Positions 32,146-41,398 of a stretch of DNA of 64,000 nucleotides are shown here, one piece after another. Each line of letters starts with the position of its first letter. Positions within the stretch are counted from its first letter, which is position 1. Source of the DNA: a bacterium (GTDB taxonomy: Bacteria; Hydrothermota; Tepidihabitantia; SM23-42; JAOAFX01). Under the pieces are notes generated by a model that searched no databases, was not told the origin of the DNA, and saw only the letters and a list, made by a program, of their open reading frames with translations. The stretch is from NCBI GenBank assembly GCA_036382775.1, contig DASVHD010000005.1, forward strand, positions 1 to 64,000, given 5' to 3'. The translations under genes and the position numbers were made by a program.

Positions 32146-33780
32146 ATGAGATCCATTATTGCACTTACCGCGTTCATCGCTCTGGGGTGTTCGCATCTTC
32201 AGCCGCAGTTCATCAAGAACATAGGCGAGAACAAGGCGGCTGTCATCTATGAAAAAGGCAATGAATATTTTGAAGCGAAAGATTACCGCAACGCCGTCAT
32301 AGAGTTCGAGAAGATCGTCAAGGACTACAGCACGACCGATGCCTACGAGCCATCATTATATCTCCTCGCTTTTTCCCATTTCAAGCTTAATGACTATGAA
32401 ACCGCTGTTTCCTATGGAGAGAAATTCATCAAGGAATTCTCCCAATCGACATTTTACGACAATATCCTGGCGCTTCTGGGCGAAGCCAACTTCAAACTCG
32501 CCGACGATTACAAAGCGGTCTATTATCTGACAAAATATTATGTCACCACCGAGGATACGGCGAGCCGGCGGTCAGCCCTGGAGAACCTGCTCAAGGCCCT
32601 GCCCCAGCTGTCCATATCCCAGCTGGAAAAACTCCACAAGCTGTACATTTCCGAGCCCCTGGACGAACATATCCTGTACAACCTGGTGCGCGCGGAGATT
32701 AACGCGGGCAAAGACGAAGAAGCCCAGCGGGATTTCAATCTCCTGGCAAGACGCTTCCCCAACAGCGAGTACGCGCTGCAATTCGGCGATTATAAAAGAT
32801 TCGCGACGCTGGGCTCGACCTCGGGTCATGCCGGTGTCCTGCTGCCGATCACCGGCAAATTCTCGGTCTACGGGCTTAAATTGACCCAGATCATTGAGAT
32901 CTTCGTTAAGAACCGCTACCTGCCGTTCACGCTTTCGGTGCGCGACACAAAATCCGACCCGATCGAGGCGATCCTGCAGGCTACCGACCTGATCGACGAT
33001 GAACACGTCGATTTCCTCATCGGACCCATTTTTTCGATCGAGGCTTTCGGCGTATGCGGGCTGGCTTCGGGCAAAGGCATCCCGGTCGTCATCCCGACAG
33101 CCCTGGAGCCAAGGTTCGAAGCGCTCCCCTCGGTATTTGCCATGGGCCAAAGTGGAGAGAAACAGGCGCGGATGATCGCCCGCTACGCCACGCAGCAACT
33201 TGACCTTGTCCGTATTGCGATCATCTACCCGGCCAGCGCGAAATACGAAGCCCTGGGGAAAATATTCGCGAACGAGGTCATCAAGAACGATGGCCAGATC
33301 GTGGCCATGGAAAGTTTCGACCCCGACTCCATAACCTTGAGGTGGCAGCTGGAAAGGATCAAGAAGAAAAACCCCGAAGCCATTTTCCTGGCGATGGACA
33401 CCGATCAGATAATCAATACCGCGCCTCAGGTGGCATACTATGGCTTGGAAAAGATCAGACTGCTTGGCATGGACGGCTTCAACAGCGAGCGTGTCCCGCG
33501 CCTGGGAGAAAAATACGTCGAGAACGCGATGTTCATCGCGCCGTCAACGCTCGACAGCACCGCCCGCCGCGAACTAAAAGCGCACGGCCTGGAGGAGAAC
33601 GATCCGATCGTGACCCGCTTTTTCCAGACCTTGTGGAAATTAAAGGACCTGAACGAATACAGCCGCATCAATATCACCGAAGTTTTTACCTCGCTCCTCA
33701 AGGGCCGGGAAATGTTCAGTATCTACCAGATCCGGGACGGCGAGTTCATCCGCCTGACCGAACTTTCCAGCGAGGAATGA
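32146..33780 (+). CDS. Lipoprotein with TPR and periplasmic-binding (Peripla_BP_6) domains, LpoA-like layout
   Basis: 544 residues from the ATG at 32146, which lies 6 bases after AAGGAA; an ATG two codons earlier is too close. Signal peptide with lipobox FIALGC. Residues about 30-220 are TPR-like helices (YEKGNEYFEAKDYRNAVIEF). From about 230 the protein matches the branched-chain amino-acid receptor fold: GVLLPITGKFSVYG, FLIGPIFSIEAFG, IAIIYPASAKYEALG, LLGMDGFNS. TPR plus this fold in a lipoprotein is the arrangement of LpoA, an activator of penicillin-binding proteins; a simple transport receptor is less likely since no permease genes are near. Confidence 0.75.
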   Translation: MRSIIALTAFIALGCSHLQPQFIKNIGENKAAVIYEKGNEYFEAKDYRNAVIEFEKIVKDYSTTDAYEPSLYLLAFSHFKLNDYETAVSYGEKFIKEFSQSTFYDNILALLGEANFKLADDYKAVYYLTKYYVTTEDTASRRSALENLLKALPQLSISQLEKLHKLYISEPLDEHILYNLVRAEINAGKDEEAQRDFNLLARRFPNSEYALQFGDYKRFATLGSTSGHAGVLLPITGKFSVYGLKLTQIIEIFVKNRYLPFTLSVRDTKSDPIEAILQATDLIDDEHVDFLIGPIFSIEAFGVCGLASGKGIPVVIPTALEPRFEALPSVFAMGQSGEKQARMIARYATQQLDLVRIAIIYPASAKYEALGKIFANEVIKNDGQIVAMESFDPDSITLRWQLERIKKKNPEAIFLAMDTDQIINTAPQVAYYGLEKIRLLGMDGFNSERVPRLGEKYVENAMFIAPSTLDSTARRELKAHGLEENDPIVTRFFQTLWKLKDLNEYSRINITEVFTSLLKGREMFSIYQIRDGEFIRLTELSSEE

Positions 33781-33902
33781 GGTTCTATATGCGAATAACA
33801 GCACGAATGATGAATTCGAATGAAACGCGTAAAGACCTATTTAATAAATTCGTCACATACGCTATCATTCGTTATATTCGGTTTTAAACACAAGGAGAGT
33901 GT

Positions 33903-34118
33903 ATGGCAAAGAAAGAAGCCAAAGACAAAAAGGATAAAAAGATAAGCGTCCTCGCTGACATCAAATTTACCAAAAAGAATTATCTCTTCTTCAGTGCCGG
34001 GCTCGTATCGGTTGTCCTGGGCTTTATCCTGCTCGCGGCCGGCTCCATAGTCCTTGCGCCCATACTGCTGGTCATCGGGTATATTGTCTTTTTCCCCCTG
34101 GGCATTCTGCTGAAATAA
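33903..34118 (+). CDS. Small two-helix membrane protein, DUF3098-like
   Basis: 71 residues: a Lys-rich cytoplasmic N-terminus, then FTKKNYLFFSAGLVSVVLGF and a second hydrophobic helix (VLAPILLVIGYIVFF). The motif of an Asn-Tyr followed by two helices is that of DUF3098, small inner-membrane proteins of Bacteroidetes-like genomes. AAGGAG precedes the ATG. The gap before it (33781-33902) holds an imperfect AT-rich inverted repeat of the ATTCGTTATATTCG type. Confidence 0.65.
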   Translation: MAKKEAKDKKDKKISVLADIKFTKKNYLFFSAGLVSVVLGFILLAAGSIVLAPILLVIGYIVFFPLGILLK

Positions 34119-34144
34119 ACATCAATATCGCGTAGCCGGCTGCC

Positions 34145-35167
34145 GTGATCAATGCCCAAAAGCTCAAATGTCATGCCCGGGAAACCGGCATTGACGAACT
34201 GCGGATCACCACTGCTCAGGCGTTCTCCGATGCCCGGGAGCGGATCAACGAGCAGGTCGATGAGCACCTATTCCTGAACCCCGAACGCTGGTCCCGGACC
34301 TCGAACCGGAATTTTTGCGACATACATTATCAGCGATCGGACGCCCGCACCATCATAACCGCCTGTTTGTGTTATTATACGGACGAGCCCCGGGACGGAT
34401 CGCGGCCGGGAGATCCTCACGGCATGATCGCCCGATACACCTGGCGTAACCATTACCGCGAACTTAGAAACCGCCTGCGCAAGCTGGCCCGTTTCCTTAA
34501 AAAGGAATACCGCGCGATGTTCCGCGTGTACTCCAACGGTCCGCTCACGGAGAAAGCGGCCGCGCAAAGGAGCGGTATTGGATATTATGGCAAACACAGC
34601 ATCATCGTCCATCCCCGCTTCGGTTCATGGATCGTGCTGGGCGAGATCATAACCGATATCGAGATCGAGCCGGACCAGGCATTGCCCGACGATTGCGGTA
34701 CGTGTCATCTATGCATGGACGCCTGTCCCACCCGGGCCATAATCCGCCCGTACATCATCGACCGGAGGCGCTGCATCCAAGCGTTGGCCAATTGGCCCGG
34801 CGAGATCCCGGAAGATATCATGGCCGTATGGGGGAAGCGTCTGTACGGCTGCTCCATATGCCAGGATGCCTGCCCGGTCAACAAGACCGTAAAACCGTTC
34901 GACCGACCCCGCACGGAGATCGGCAATGTTGGACCGTCGCTGTCCCTGCTTGATATCCTGCGCATCGATGACAAAACATACCGGACCGCCTACGCGGACA
35001 ATCAGATTACCGCAGCCTGGATCAATTTTCCCGCGATCAAGAGAAACGCGCTGATCTGCCTTGGCCACACCGGTGGCCCTTCGGCATTGGGCATGGTCCG
35101 TGAATTTACCGGGCACGACGACAGTATTATCGCGGCGGCAGCACGCTGGGCGCTGAACCGTCTGTGA
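34145..35167 (+). CDS. queG: Epoxyqueuosine reductase QueG-like protein
   Basis: 340 residues from a GTG. QueG reduces epoxyqueuosine in tRNA to queuosine with cobalamin and two [4Fe-4S] clusters. Both cluster motifs are present: C184/C187/C190/C194 (CGTCHLCMDACP) and C236/C239/C243 (CSICQDACP), plus a C-terminal HEAT-like stretch. The segment VYSNGPLTEKAAAQRSGIGYYGKHS aligns with the usual DTGPLLERA region, but the catalytic Asp three residues before the Pro is Ser130 here, with Asn131 next. Activity may differ. Coupled to the radical SAM gene 1 base downstream. Confidence 0.82.
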   Translation: MINAQKLKCHARETGIDELRITTAQAFSDARERINEQVDEHLFLNPERWSRTSNRNFCDIHYQRSDARTIITACLCYYTDEPRDGSRPGDPHGMIARYTWRNHYRELRNRLRKLARFLKKEYRAMFRVYSNGPLTEKAAAQRSGIGYYGKHSIIVHPRFGSWIVLGEIITDIEIEPDQALPDDCGTCHLCMDACPTRAIIRPYIIDRRRCIQALANWPGEIPEDIMAVWGKRLYGCSICQDACPVNKTVKPFDRPRTEIGNVGPSLSLLDILRIDDKTYRTAYADNQITAAWINFPAIKRNALICLGHTGGPSALGMVREFTGHDDSIIAAAARWALNRL

Positions 35168-35168
35168 A

Positions 35169-36317
35169 ATGGCCGGCATAAGGCAGAAGGTGCAAACCGC
35201 CCGGAGCAATCCGGGCCTGGTGCCGCGTTTCATCTGGAACCGGATCAAAACCGTGGCTTGCTATGAACTGTCCAGCCTGATGAACGGATGGGCCGCGCTC
35301 CCGGAAACCATTAACCTGTACCCGACAGCACGCTGCAACCTTAAATGTAAAATGTGCTTTGCCCGCCGGTATCGGGCAAAGTCCGAACTTGATTACGAAC
35401 AGTGGTGCCGCGTCATCGATGAGATCGCTTCCTTCAAGCCGCGCGTTCATCTGTCGGGCGGGGAACCGTGCCTGCACCCGCGGATCATCGATATTATCCG
35501 GCACATTAAAAAATTCGGCCTCTACGTGCACATCACAACGAACGGCACTCAATTGGCGCGACAGGCCGAAGATCTGGTTAGTTCGGAGGTGAACCAGCTG
35601 GACCTATCGATCGACGGTCCTGCCGACGTGCACGACGCCATCCGCGGCAAACCCGGGACCTATCGGCTGATCGACGAAGGTTTGAACGCGCTTAACCGCG
35701 CGCGGTCAAGGTCCGCTTTGCCCCTGGTCCGGATAAATTCGATCATTAACTTCCAGGATCCCGGCGCCATGGGTCAAATCGTACAACAGGCTGAGCGGTG
35801 GGGCGCGCAGACCGTGCAGTTCATATACCCGTTGTACCTGAAGCCGGAAGAGGTGGCGGGCCACCAGGCCCTGCTCACATCCCTTCTGCACCGCGATCTC
35901 AACTACTGGAAATTCGCCGCTGGTCATGATCCTTCACCCCCCGACCTTGACAAGGCGTGGTCGACCGTGGAAACACTCCGCGGCCTGATCGCGGGTTCAC
36001 GGCTCAAGATCGCTATTTTCCCGGATTTCACCCGGGATGCGTTTTCAGCATACTATGACCGCTCCCGGGATTTTTACCGGTCGTACACAGGTTCGTGCCG
36101 CGCCATGTGGAACACGGCGACCATCCTCCCTACGGGCGAAGTGGAGTCGTGCCCGGATTATGTCGTCGGCGACCGCGGGCACGAAGCATTCAAGGCCATC
36201 TGGAACGACCAGAGCATGAAAACGCTGCGGCGGCGCATCCGGGACCTGAATTTTTTTTCCGTCTGCCGGGCGTGCTGCTTTTTTTATCCCGTCAGGCCGA
36301 AACCTTTTATCGGTTGA
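35169..36317 (+). CDS. Radical SAM protein with SPASM-like C-terminal cluster motif
   Basis: 382 residues. The cluster motif CNLKCKMC (C56, C60, C63) and the SAM-binding HLSGGEPCLHP and ITTNGTQL segments are clear. The C-terminus has CRAMWNTATILPTGEVESCPDY and CRACC, a SPASM/twitch-type cysteine set for extra Fe-S clusters. Such proteins modify peptides, or act in cofactor or lipid-linked reactions. No precursor peptide is evident next to it. It follows queG by one base. Confidence 0.82.
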   Translation: MAGIRQKVQTARSNPGLVPRFIWNRIKTVACYELSSLMNGWAALPETINLYPTARCNLKCKMCFARRYRAKSELDYEQWCRVIDEIASFKPRVHLSGGEPCLHPRIIDIIRHIKKFGLYVHITTNGTQLARQAEDLVSSEVNQLDLSIDGPADVHDAIRGKPGTYRLIDEGLNALNRARSRSALPLVRINSIINFQDPGAMGQIVQQAERWGAQTVQFIYPLYLKPEEVAGHQALLTSLLHRDLNYWKFAAGHDPSPPDLDKAWSTVETLRGLIAGSRLKIAIFPDFTRDAFSAYYDRSRDFYRSYTGSCRAMWNTATILPTGEVESCPDYVVGDRGHEAFKAIWNDQSMKTLRRRIRDLNFFSVCRACCFFYPVRPKPFIG

Positions 36318-36341
36318 CAAAAAAATCCATTTCATTATAAT
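36314..36341 (+). promoter_or_regulatory. Leaderless-type promoter of the DUF1844 gene
   Basis: TTGACA (36314-36319), 16 bases, TATAAT (36336-36341), 6 bases before the ATG at 36348. The -35 box overlaps the end of the radical SAM gene. Confidence 0.75.
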
Positions 36342-36347
36342 ACTGGC

Positions 36348-36656
36348 ATGGCTGAAGAACAGAAAAAGACCGAACCCAAGTACCTGGATGAACCGGTAAA
36401 GATCAAGGAACTTATTTTCATGACCATATACTCGCTGGAAAGCAAAGCCTGGGCGTACCTCGGGCTCACCGGTCACCCTGAAACCCAGAAACCTTTGAAA
36501 GACCTGACCGAAGCGCGACTGGCTATCGATGCTATCGGCGCCCTGTACAAGTTGATCGAGCCTGATCTCGAACTTGAGGAGAAAAAAGACATCCAAATAC
36601 GCCTGACCAATCTCAGGCTGAACTTTACCAAAGACGCGACGCCCGAAAAATCCTGA
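36348..36656 (+). CDS. DUF1844 protein
   Basis: 102 residues, soluble, all-helical in appearance. FMTIYSLESKAWAYLGL, followed by KDLTEARLAIDAIGALY, is the DUF1844 pattern found in many diderm phyla. Function unknown. It is followed after 7 bases by the DUF2723 gene and shares its promoter. Confidence 0.8.
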   Translation: MAEEQKKTEPKYLDEPVKIKELIFMTIYSLESKAWAYLGLTGHPETQKPLKDLTEARLAIDAIGALYKLIEPDLELEEKKDIQIRLTNLRLNFTKDATPEKS

Positions 36657-36663
36657 TAAGGCA

Positions 36664-38382
36664 ATGCGCCAAACCGTCCTGGAAAAATTTGTCCCTTTAC
36701 TGGTCCTGGTCGCCGTCCTAGCCGTCTACGTCTATTCCCTCTGCCCGACCTTGTACCTGATCGATTCCGGTGAGCTCGCGGCCGTAAGTTTCACACTGGG
36801 CATCGCACATCCGACCGGCTATCCTTTGTACACGCTCATTTCGTTTTTTTTCAGCCGGATCCCCGGGGATCCGGTCTGGAATTTAAACCTGCTCTCGACG
36901 CTCTTCTCGCTCGGCGCTGCCCTCTTGATCTATCTGGCCGCGCGGGCGATCACCGGGCACCGCTTCATCCCGGTGCTGGCTGCATCGCTGTTCGCTTTCT
37001 CCCCGACGATCTGGAGAACAACGGTTACCAACGAGGTCTACCCGCTGACCGCGCTTTTCTGCGCCGCCTTGATCTTCCTGGCGCTAAGGATCAAGACCAC
37101 GCGCGATTTCTATCTGATAATGTATCTGTGCGGGCTCTCGTTTACCAATCACATGAGCATCTTCGCGCTCGCGATCCCGGTCGGCATATACTGCATCATC
37201 CGATGCCGGCCTTCCTGGAAAACAGTGTGCCTCGGAGCAGCCCTGGCCGCTCTGGCGGTCACGCCCTACTTCTATCTGCTCGCGCGGGCCTCGGCCAACC
37301 CTGCCATTGCGTGGGGGGATCCGCATAACCTCCAGCGCCTCCTGTGGCACGTAACCGGACGCCAGTACCAGGTATGGATGTTTTCACAGTCCTTTTCGGA
37401 GATCATCGCGAACGCACGCCAGGGCATTTCGTTCCTGGCCGCCGACCTCGTCTATATTTTTCTCATTCCCTGCCTTGCCGGCACGTACTATCTGTTCCGA
37501 CGCGAGCGCGGCAAGTTCTTCCTGTTCATATCCATAATTGCGGTCAATTTCCTTTACACCGTCAATTATGCGATCCCGGACATCGAATCATATTATATCC
37601 CCGGACTGACCGCCCTCTTTATTCTCAGCATCTACGGGCTCAAAGCCTTCGCACGCCACCTGAAATGGTTCATCGCAGTGCCCCTGGCCCTGCTCATCAT
37701 GGTCGTCCATTACCAGCCGTCGACCCTGCGCGGTAATCATTTCGGACGGGAATTCGGCCTGGCGCATTTCAGCCAGCTGCCGGACAGCGCCCTGCTCATC
37801 TCGAACTACTGGGATATCGTGTCACCGGCAATATACCTGCAGGCCGTCCAGCGGCAACGTCCCGACATTGTCATCATCGACAAAGAACTCATGCGGCGCA
37901 CGTGGTATGTGAACGCCCTGCGCCGGCAGTATCCTAAGATTTTCGCCGCGGTCGCCGGGCCGGTCAGCGACTATATGAAAGAACTCGTCAAATTCGAGTA
38001 TAACCGCCCTTATGATCCCAACACCATCCAATTAAAATACATCAAAATGCTGGATGCGCTCGTGGCATCGAAACAGCGCCATGGCGTTTTTTTCGCGCTG
38101 CCATTCCCCGACCAGGACCTGCGACAGATCAAATCGGAACTGTCGTGGATCCCTTATGGTCTTGTCTTCGCCGTGACCGGCGATACGACGGTAACGGCCT
38201 TTGATTTTTCAAAACTTACGCTGACTCGACCCCGGTTCATTAACGACGTGCGGCTTGCCTTTAATATCCGCGTCGTCGAACAGATGACGCAGAGCAATAT
38301 CCGCTACCTGACATCCCGCAACCGAATGGAAGCGGCCCAAAGCGCGGACCGCTGGCTGAAAAATTTCTCACGGCAAAGATAA
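36664..38382 (+). CDS. DUF2723 membrane protein, glycosyltransferase-like
   Basis: 572 residues with about ten membrane helices in the first two thirds and a soluble C-terminal part. LIDSGELAAVSFTLGIAHPTGYPLY is the DUF2723 hallmark, with the acidic residue on the first external loop as in GT-C (PMT/GT39-like) enzymes that use lipid-linked sugars. Probably glycosylates secreted proteins or lipids, which is inferred from the fold family. Together with the two GT39-like genes at 44-47 kb it suggests active surface glycosylation. Confidence 0.82.
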   Translation: MRQTVLEKFVPLLVLVAVLAVYVYSLCPTLYLIDSGELAAVSFTLGIAHPTGYPLYTLISFFFSRIPGDPVWNLNLLSTLFSLGAALLIYLAARAITGHRFIPVLAASLFAFSPTIWRTTVTNEVYPLTALFCAALIFLALRIKTTRDFYLIMYLCGLSFTNHMSIFALAIPVGIYCIIRCRPSWKTVCLGAALAALAVTPYFYLLARASANPAIAWGDPHNLQRLLWHVTGRQYQVWMFSQSFSEIIANARQGISFLAADLVYIFLIPCLAGTYYLFRRERGKFFLFISIIAVNFLYTVNYAIPDIESYYIPGLTALFILSIYGLKAFARHLKWFIAVPLALLIMVVHYQPSTLRGNHFGREFGLAHFSQLPDSALLISNYWDIVSPAIYLQAVQRQRPDIVIIDKELMRRTWYVNALRRQYPKIFAAVAGPVSDYMKELVKFEYNRPYDPNTIQLKYIKMLDALVASKQRHGVFFALPFPDQDLRQIKSELSWIPYGLVFAVTGDTTVTAFDFSKLTLTRPRFINDVRLAFNIRVVEQMTQSNIRYLTSRNRMEAAQSADRWLKNFSRQR

Positions 38383-38387
38383 GCGGA

Positions 38388-38415
38388 TTGATTTTTTACT
38401 GATAATCCGTATAAT
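38388..38415 (+). promoter_or_regulatory. Leaderless-type promoter of the NtrC-like gene
   Basis: TTGATT (38388-38393), 16 bases, TATAAT (38410-38415), 5 bases before the ATG at 38421. Confidence 0.7.
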
Positions 38416-38420
38416 TATCC

Positions 38421-39752
38421 ATGCACATCCTCGTGGTCGACGACGAACAATCCCAGCGTGAACTGCTGGCGGGGTTCCTCAAAACGAAACAATACACGGT
38501 CACGACCGCGGCATCCGGCGCGGAAGCAGTGCAGCTTAACCGCTCGACTGGCTTTGACCTGGTCATCATGGACCTGAAAATGCCGGAACTAGACGGCATC
38601 GAGACCATGGCGCGCATGAAAGAGATCGACCCGGAAACCAATTTCATCATCCTCACCGGGTACGGCACGGTTGAATCCGCGGTCCGGGCGATCAAACTCG
38701 GCGCTTATGATTACCTCAACAAGCCGGTCAACCTGGACGAGCTGGAGCTGCTGGTCGAGCGGATCCGCGATGAACAGCTCACGCATCAGGAACTGGTGAC
38801 CCTCCAGGAAGAGATCCATGAAAAGTTCAAGTTTGAATTTTTCATAGCGGAAAGCCCGGCTATGAAGCAGGTGCTGGGGCTGATCCCCCGGATCGCGAAA
38901 TCCGATTCGGCGGTCTTGATCCTTGGTGAATCCGGCACCGGCAAGGAACTCATTGCGAGGCTGGTGCATGAAGCCAGCATCAGGAAAAGCACCCGTTTCA
39001 TCCCCATCTCGTGCGCCGCCTTACCCGAGACGCTTATTGAAAGCGAACTGTTCGGCTATGAGCGGGGCGCGTTCACGGGCGCCGAAAAGAGAAAGATCGG
39101 CAAGTTCGAGCTGGCAAATCATGGAACCCTGTTCCTGGACGAGATCGGCGACCTGCCGATGATGGTCCAGGTCAAATTGCTCCGCGTTCTGCAGGAATTC
39201 ACTTTTGAAAGGCTAGGCAGCAATGCTGCGGTCAAGGTCGATGTCCGCATGATCTCGGCCACGAACCAGGACCTTAAAAAGAAGATCCAGGCGGGCACTT
39301 TCCGCGAGGACCTGCTCTACCGGCTGAACGTGTTAACGATCGAGATCCCGCCGCTTAGGGAACGGCGAGAGGACATCAAGCCGCTAACCGATTTTTTTAT
39401 CAAGCGCTTTACGGAACGAAGCCATAAACAGCTTAAGAGGATTTCAAAGGAAGCTTTGAACAAGCTGCTCCGATATGAATGGCCGGGGAATGTCCGGGAA
39501 CTGGAAAACGTCATAGAGCGGGCCATGGTGCTGTGCCGTGGCGATCTCATCGAATCGGGCGACCTGCCCTTGAAGATCGAAACCGAAAAAGCATACACCG
39601 GCGAGACGATGGCGGACATCGAAAAGCAGCACATCCGCTCCGTGCTTTTAAAAACTAACTGGAACCTGAGCCTGACCGCGGAAAAGCTTGGCATTCACCG
39701 CAATACCCTGCGTCTCAAAATAAAGGAATACGGGCTGGAAAAAGAAAAGTAG
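38421..39752 (+). CDS. Sigma-54-dependent response regulator, NtrC/AtoC type
   Basis: 443 residues: receiver domain with phospho-acceptor D51 (VIMDLKMPELDG) and K101, AAA+ domain with GESGTGKE (169-176) and the sigma-54 contact loop GAFTGA (216-221), and a Fis-type helix-turn-helix at the end (LSLTAEKLGIHRNTLRLKIKEYG). It activates sigma-54 promoters when phosphorylated. No histidine kinase gene is adjacent, so the input signal is unknown. Confidence 0.93.
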   Translation: MHILVVDDEQSQRELLAGFLKTKQYTVTTAASGAEAVQLNRSTGFDLVIMDLKMPELDGIETMARMKEIDPETNFIILTGYGTVESAVRAIKLGAYDYLNKPVNLDELELLVERIRDEQLTHQELVTLQEEIHEKFKFEFFIAESPAMKQVLGLIPRIAKSDSAVLILGESGTGKELIARLVHEASIRKSTRFIPISCAALPETLIESELFGYERGAFTGAEKRKIGKFELANHGTLFLDEIGDLPMMVQVKLLRVLQEFTFERLGSNAAVKVDVRMISATNQDLKKKIQAGTFREDLLYRLNVLTIEIPPLRERREDIKPLTDFFIKRFTERSHKQLKRISKEALNKLLRYEWPGNVRELENVIERAMVLCRGDLIESGDLPLKIETEKAYTGETMADIEKQHIRSVLLKTNWNLSLTAEKLGIHRNTLRLKIKEYGLEKEK

Positions 39753-39758
39753 GTATCC

Positions 39759-39786
39759 TTGACACCCCGTGCTTTTTAACTATACT
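39759..39786 (+). promoter_or_regulatory. Leaderless-type promoter of pyrG and the lpt genes
   Basis: TTGACA (39759-39764), 16 bases, TATACT (39781-39786), 7 bases before the ATG at 39794. No room for the 5' stalling signal that controls pyrG in Bacillus. Confidence 0.72.
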
Positions 39787-39793
39787 TTACAGC

Positions 39794-41398
39794 ATGGATA
39801 AAAAATTTATTTTTGTTACCGGTGGCGTCGTGTCATCGCTGGGTAAAGGCGTTGCCACCGCATCGATCGGTTTTTTATTAAAGTCATTCGGGCTCAAAGC
39901 CACGCTTTTAAAGATCGATCCCTATATCAATGTCGACCCCGGGACCATGAACCCTTACCAGCACGGCGAGGTGTTCGTGACGGCGGACGGCGCCGAATGC
40001 GATCTTGACCTCGGACACTATGAGCGTTTCCTTAACGAATCGCTCGCGCGCCAGAACAATATCACGACCGGCCAGATATATTTCGACGTCATCAGCCGCG
40101 AACGCAAGGGTGAATACCTGGGCAAGACCGTCCAGGTCGTGCCCCATATCACGGACGAGATCAAATCGCGGATCATGGAGGTGGCCACGAACAGCAAGGC
40201 CGATATCATCGTGGCCGAGATCGGCGGCACGGTCGGCGATATTGAAGGCCAGCCGTTCCTCGAAGCCATTCGTCAGATGAGGCTGGACCTGGGGCGAGAG
40301 AATACGCTATACATCCATCTAACGCTCGTGCCGTTCATCAAAACGACCCGGGAATTCAAGACCAAGCCAACCCAGCATTCAGTACGAGGCCTGTTGTCCA
40401 TGGGCATCCAGCCAGATATCCTGCTGTGCCGCACCGATTCATACCTCTCGGATGATCAACGAAAGAAGATCTCCCTGTTCTGCAATGTGCCGATTAGTTC
40501 GGTCATCGACGCCGTGGACGTTGAATGCATCTACGAGATACCGCTTATTTTGCACCAGCAAAAGCTGGATCACCTGATTATGAATCACCTGGGGATCGAC
40601 CGCAAAGAAGCCGATTTCAGCGAATGGTCCCTGTATGTCCAGCGGGCCAAGTCCCCAAACAAGACCGTGGAGATCGCGATCTGCGGCAAATATGTTGAGC
40701 TCAGGGACGCCTACAAGAGCATCATCGAAGCCCTTAATCACGCCGCCGCGGCCAATGACGCCCGCGTCAAGCTTAAATGGATCGACACGGACCGCATTGA
40801 GGACGAGATCGCGCTCAGCAACACCCTTTCCAACATCGACGGCATATTGATCCCCGGCGGTTTCGGCATGAGGGGTATCGAGGGCAAGATCAGAGTGGTC
40901 AAATACGCGCGGGAAATGAGGAAACCGTTCTTCGGGATATGCCTGGGCATGCAATGCATGGTGATCGAGTATGCCCGAAACATCTGTGCGCTCAAGGGCG
41001 CCAACTCGACGGAATTCGACGATGACACGCCGAACCCCGTGATCGACCTCCTGCCCGAGCAGAAAAAGATCAAGGATCTGGGTGGCACCATGCGGCTCGG
41101 CAACTGGCCCTGCCACATCGAACCCAAGACGCTGGCGCACCGGATCTATAAAAAGAACCTGATCGAGGAACGCCACCGCCACCGCTATGAAGTCAACCCC
41201 AAGTACATAAAACCACTAGCCGAGAAGGGCCTCATCTTTTCCGGACATTCCCAGGACAACAAGCTAATGGAGATCGCGGAAATATCCCATCATCCTTTCT
41301 TCATCGGCGTGCAGTTCCACCCTGAGTTCACGTCCCGGCCGCTCGCGCCCAATCCGTTGTTCTATCATTTCATTGAAGCGTCACTGAAGAAAACATAG
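39794..41398 (+). CDS. pyrG: CTP synthase
   Basis: 534 residues, full length. Synthetase domain starts FIFVTGGVVSSLGKGVATAS; the glutaminase domain has GICLGMQCMVIEYARN with the nucleophile Cys and the C-terminal HPEF. It makes CTP from UTP, ATP and glutamine. Its stop overlaps the next start (TAGTG), so it leads a translationally coupled set with the LpxL-like and lpt genes. Confidence 0.96.
   Translation: MDKKFIFVTGGVVSSLGKGVATASIGFLLKSFGLKATLLKIDPYINVDPGTMNPYQHGEVFVTADGAECDLDLGHYERFLNESLARQNNITTGQIYFDVISRERKGEYLGKTVQVVPHITDEIKSRIMEVATNSKADIIVAEIGGTVGDIEGQPFLEAIRQMRLDLGRENTLYIHLTLVPFIKTTREFKTKPTQHSVRGLLSMGIQPDILLCRTDSYLSDDQRKKISLFCNVPISSVIDAVDVECIYEIPLILHQQKLDHLIMNHLGIDRKEADFSEWSLYVQRAKSPNKTVEIAICGKYVELRDAYKSIIEALNHAAAANDARVKLKWIDTDRIEDEIALSNTLSNIDGILIPGGFGMRGIEGKIRVVKYAREMRKPFFGICLGMQCMVIEYARNICALKGANSTEFDDDTPNPVIDLLPEQKKIKDLGGTMRLGNWPCHIEPKTLAHRIYKKNLIEERHRHRYEVNPKYIKPLAEKGLIFSGHSQDNKLMEIAEISHHPFFIGVQFHPEFTSRPLAPNPLFYHFIEASLKKT

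Noticed and set aside
35169-36317. Peptide-modifying radical SAM system
   Set aside because: The SPASM-like end would permit it, but I found no short precursor ORF beside the gene; its neighbours are queG and DUF1844.
40439-41182. Long open frame of 247 codons on the minus strand inside pyrG
   Set aside because: It is antisense to a certain gene, has no family motif or ribosome site, and comes from the codon bias of pyrG. The same holds for long antisense frames in ileS, fusA, the CDF gene and the PorV-like gene.
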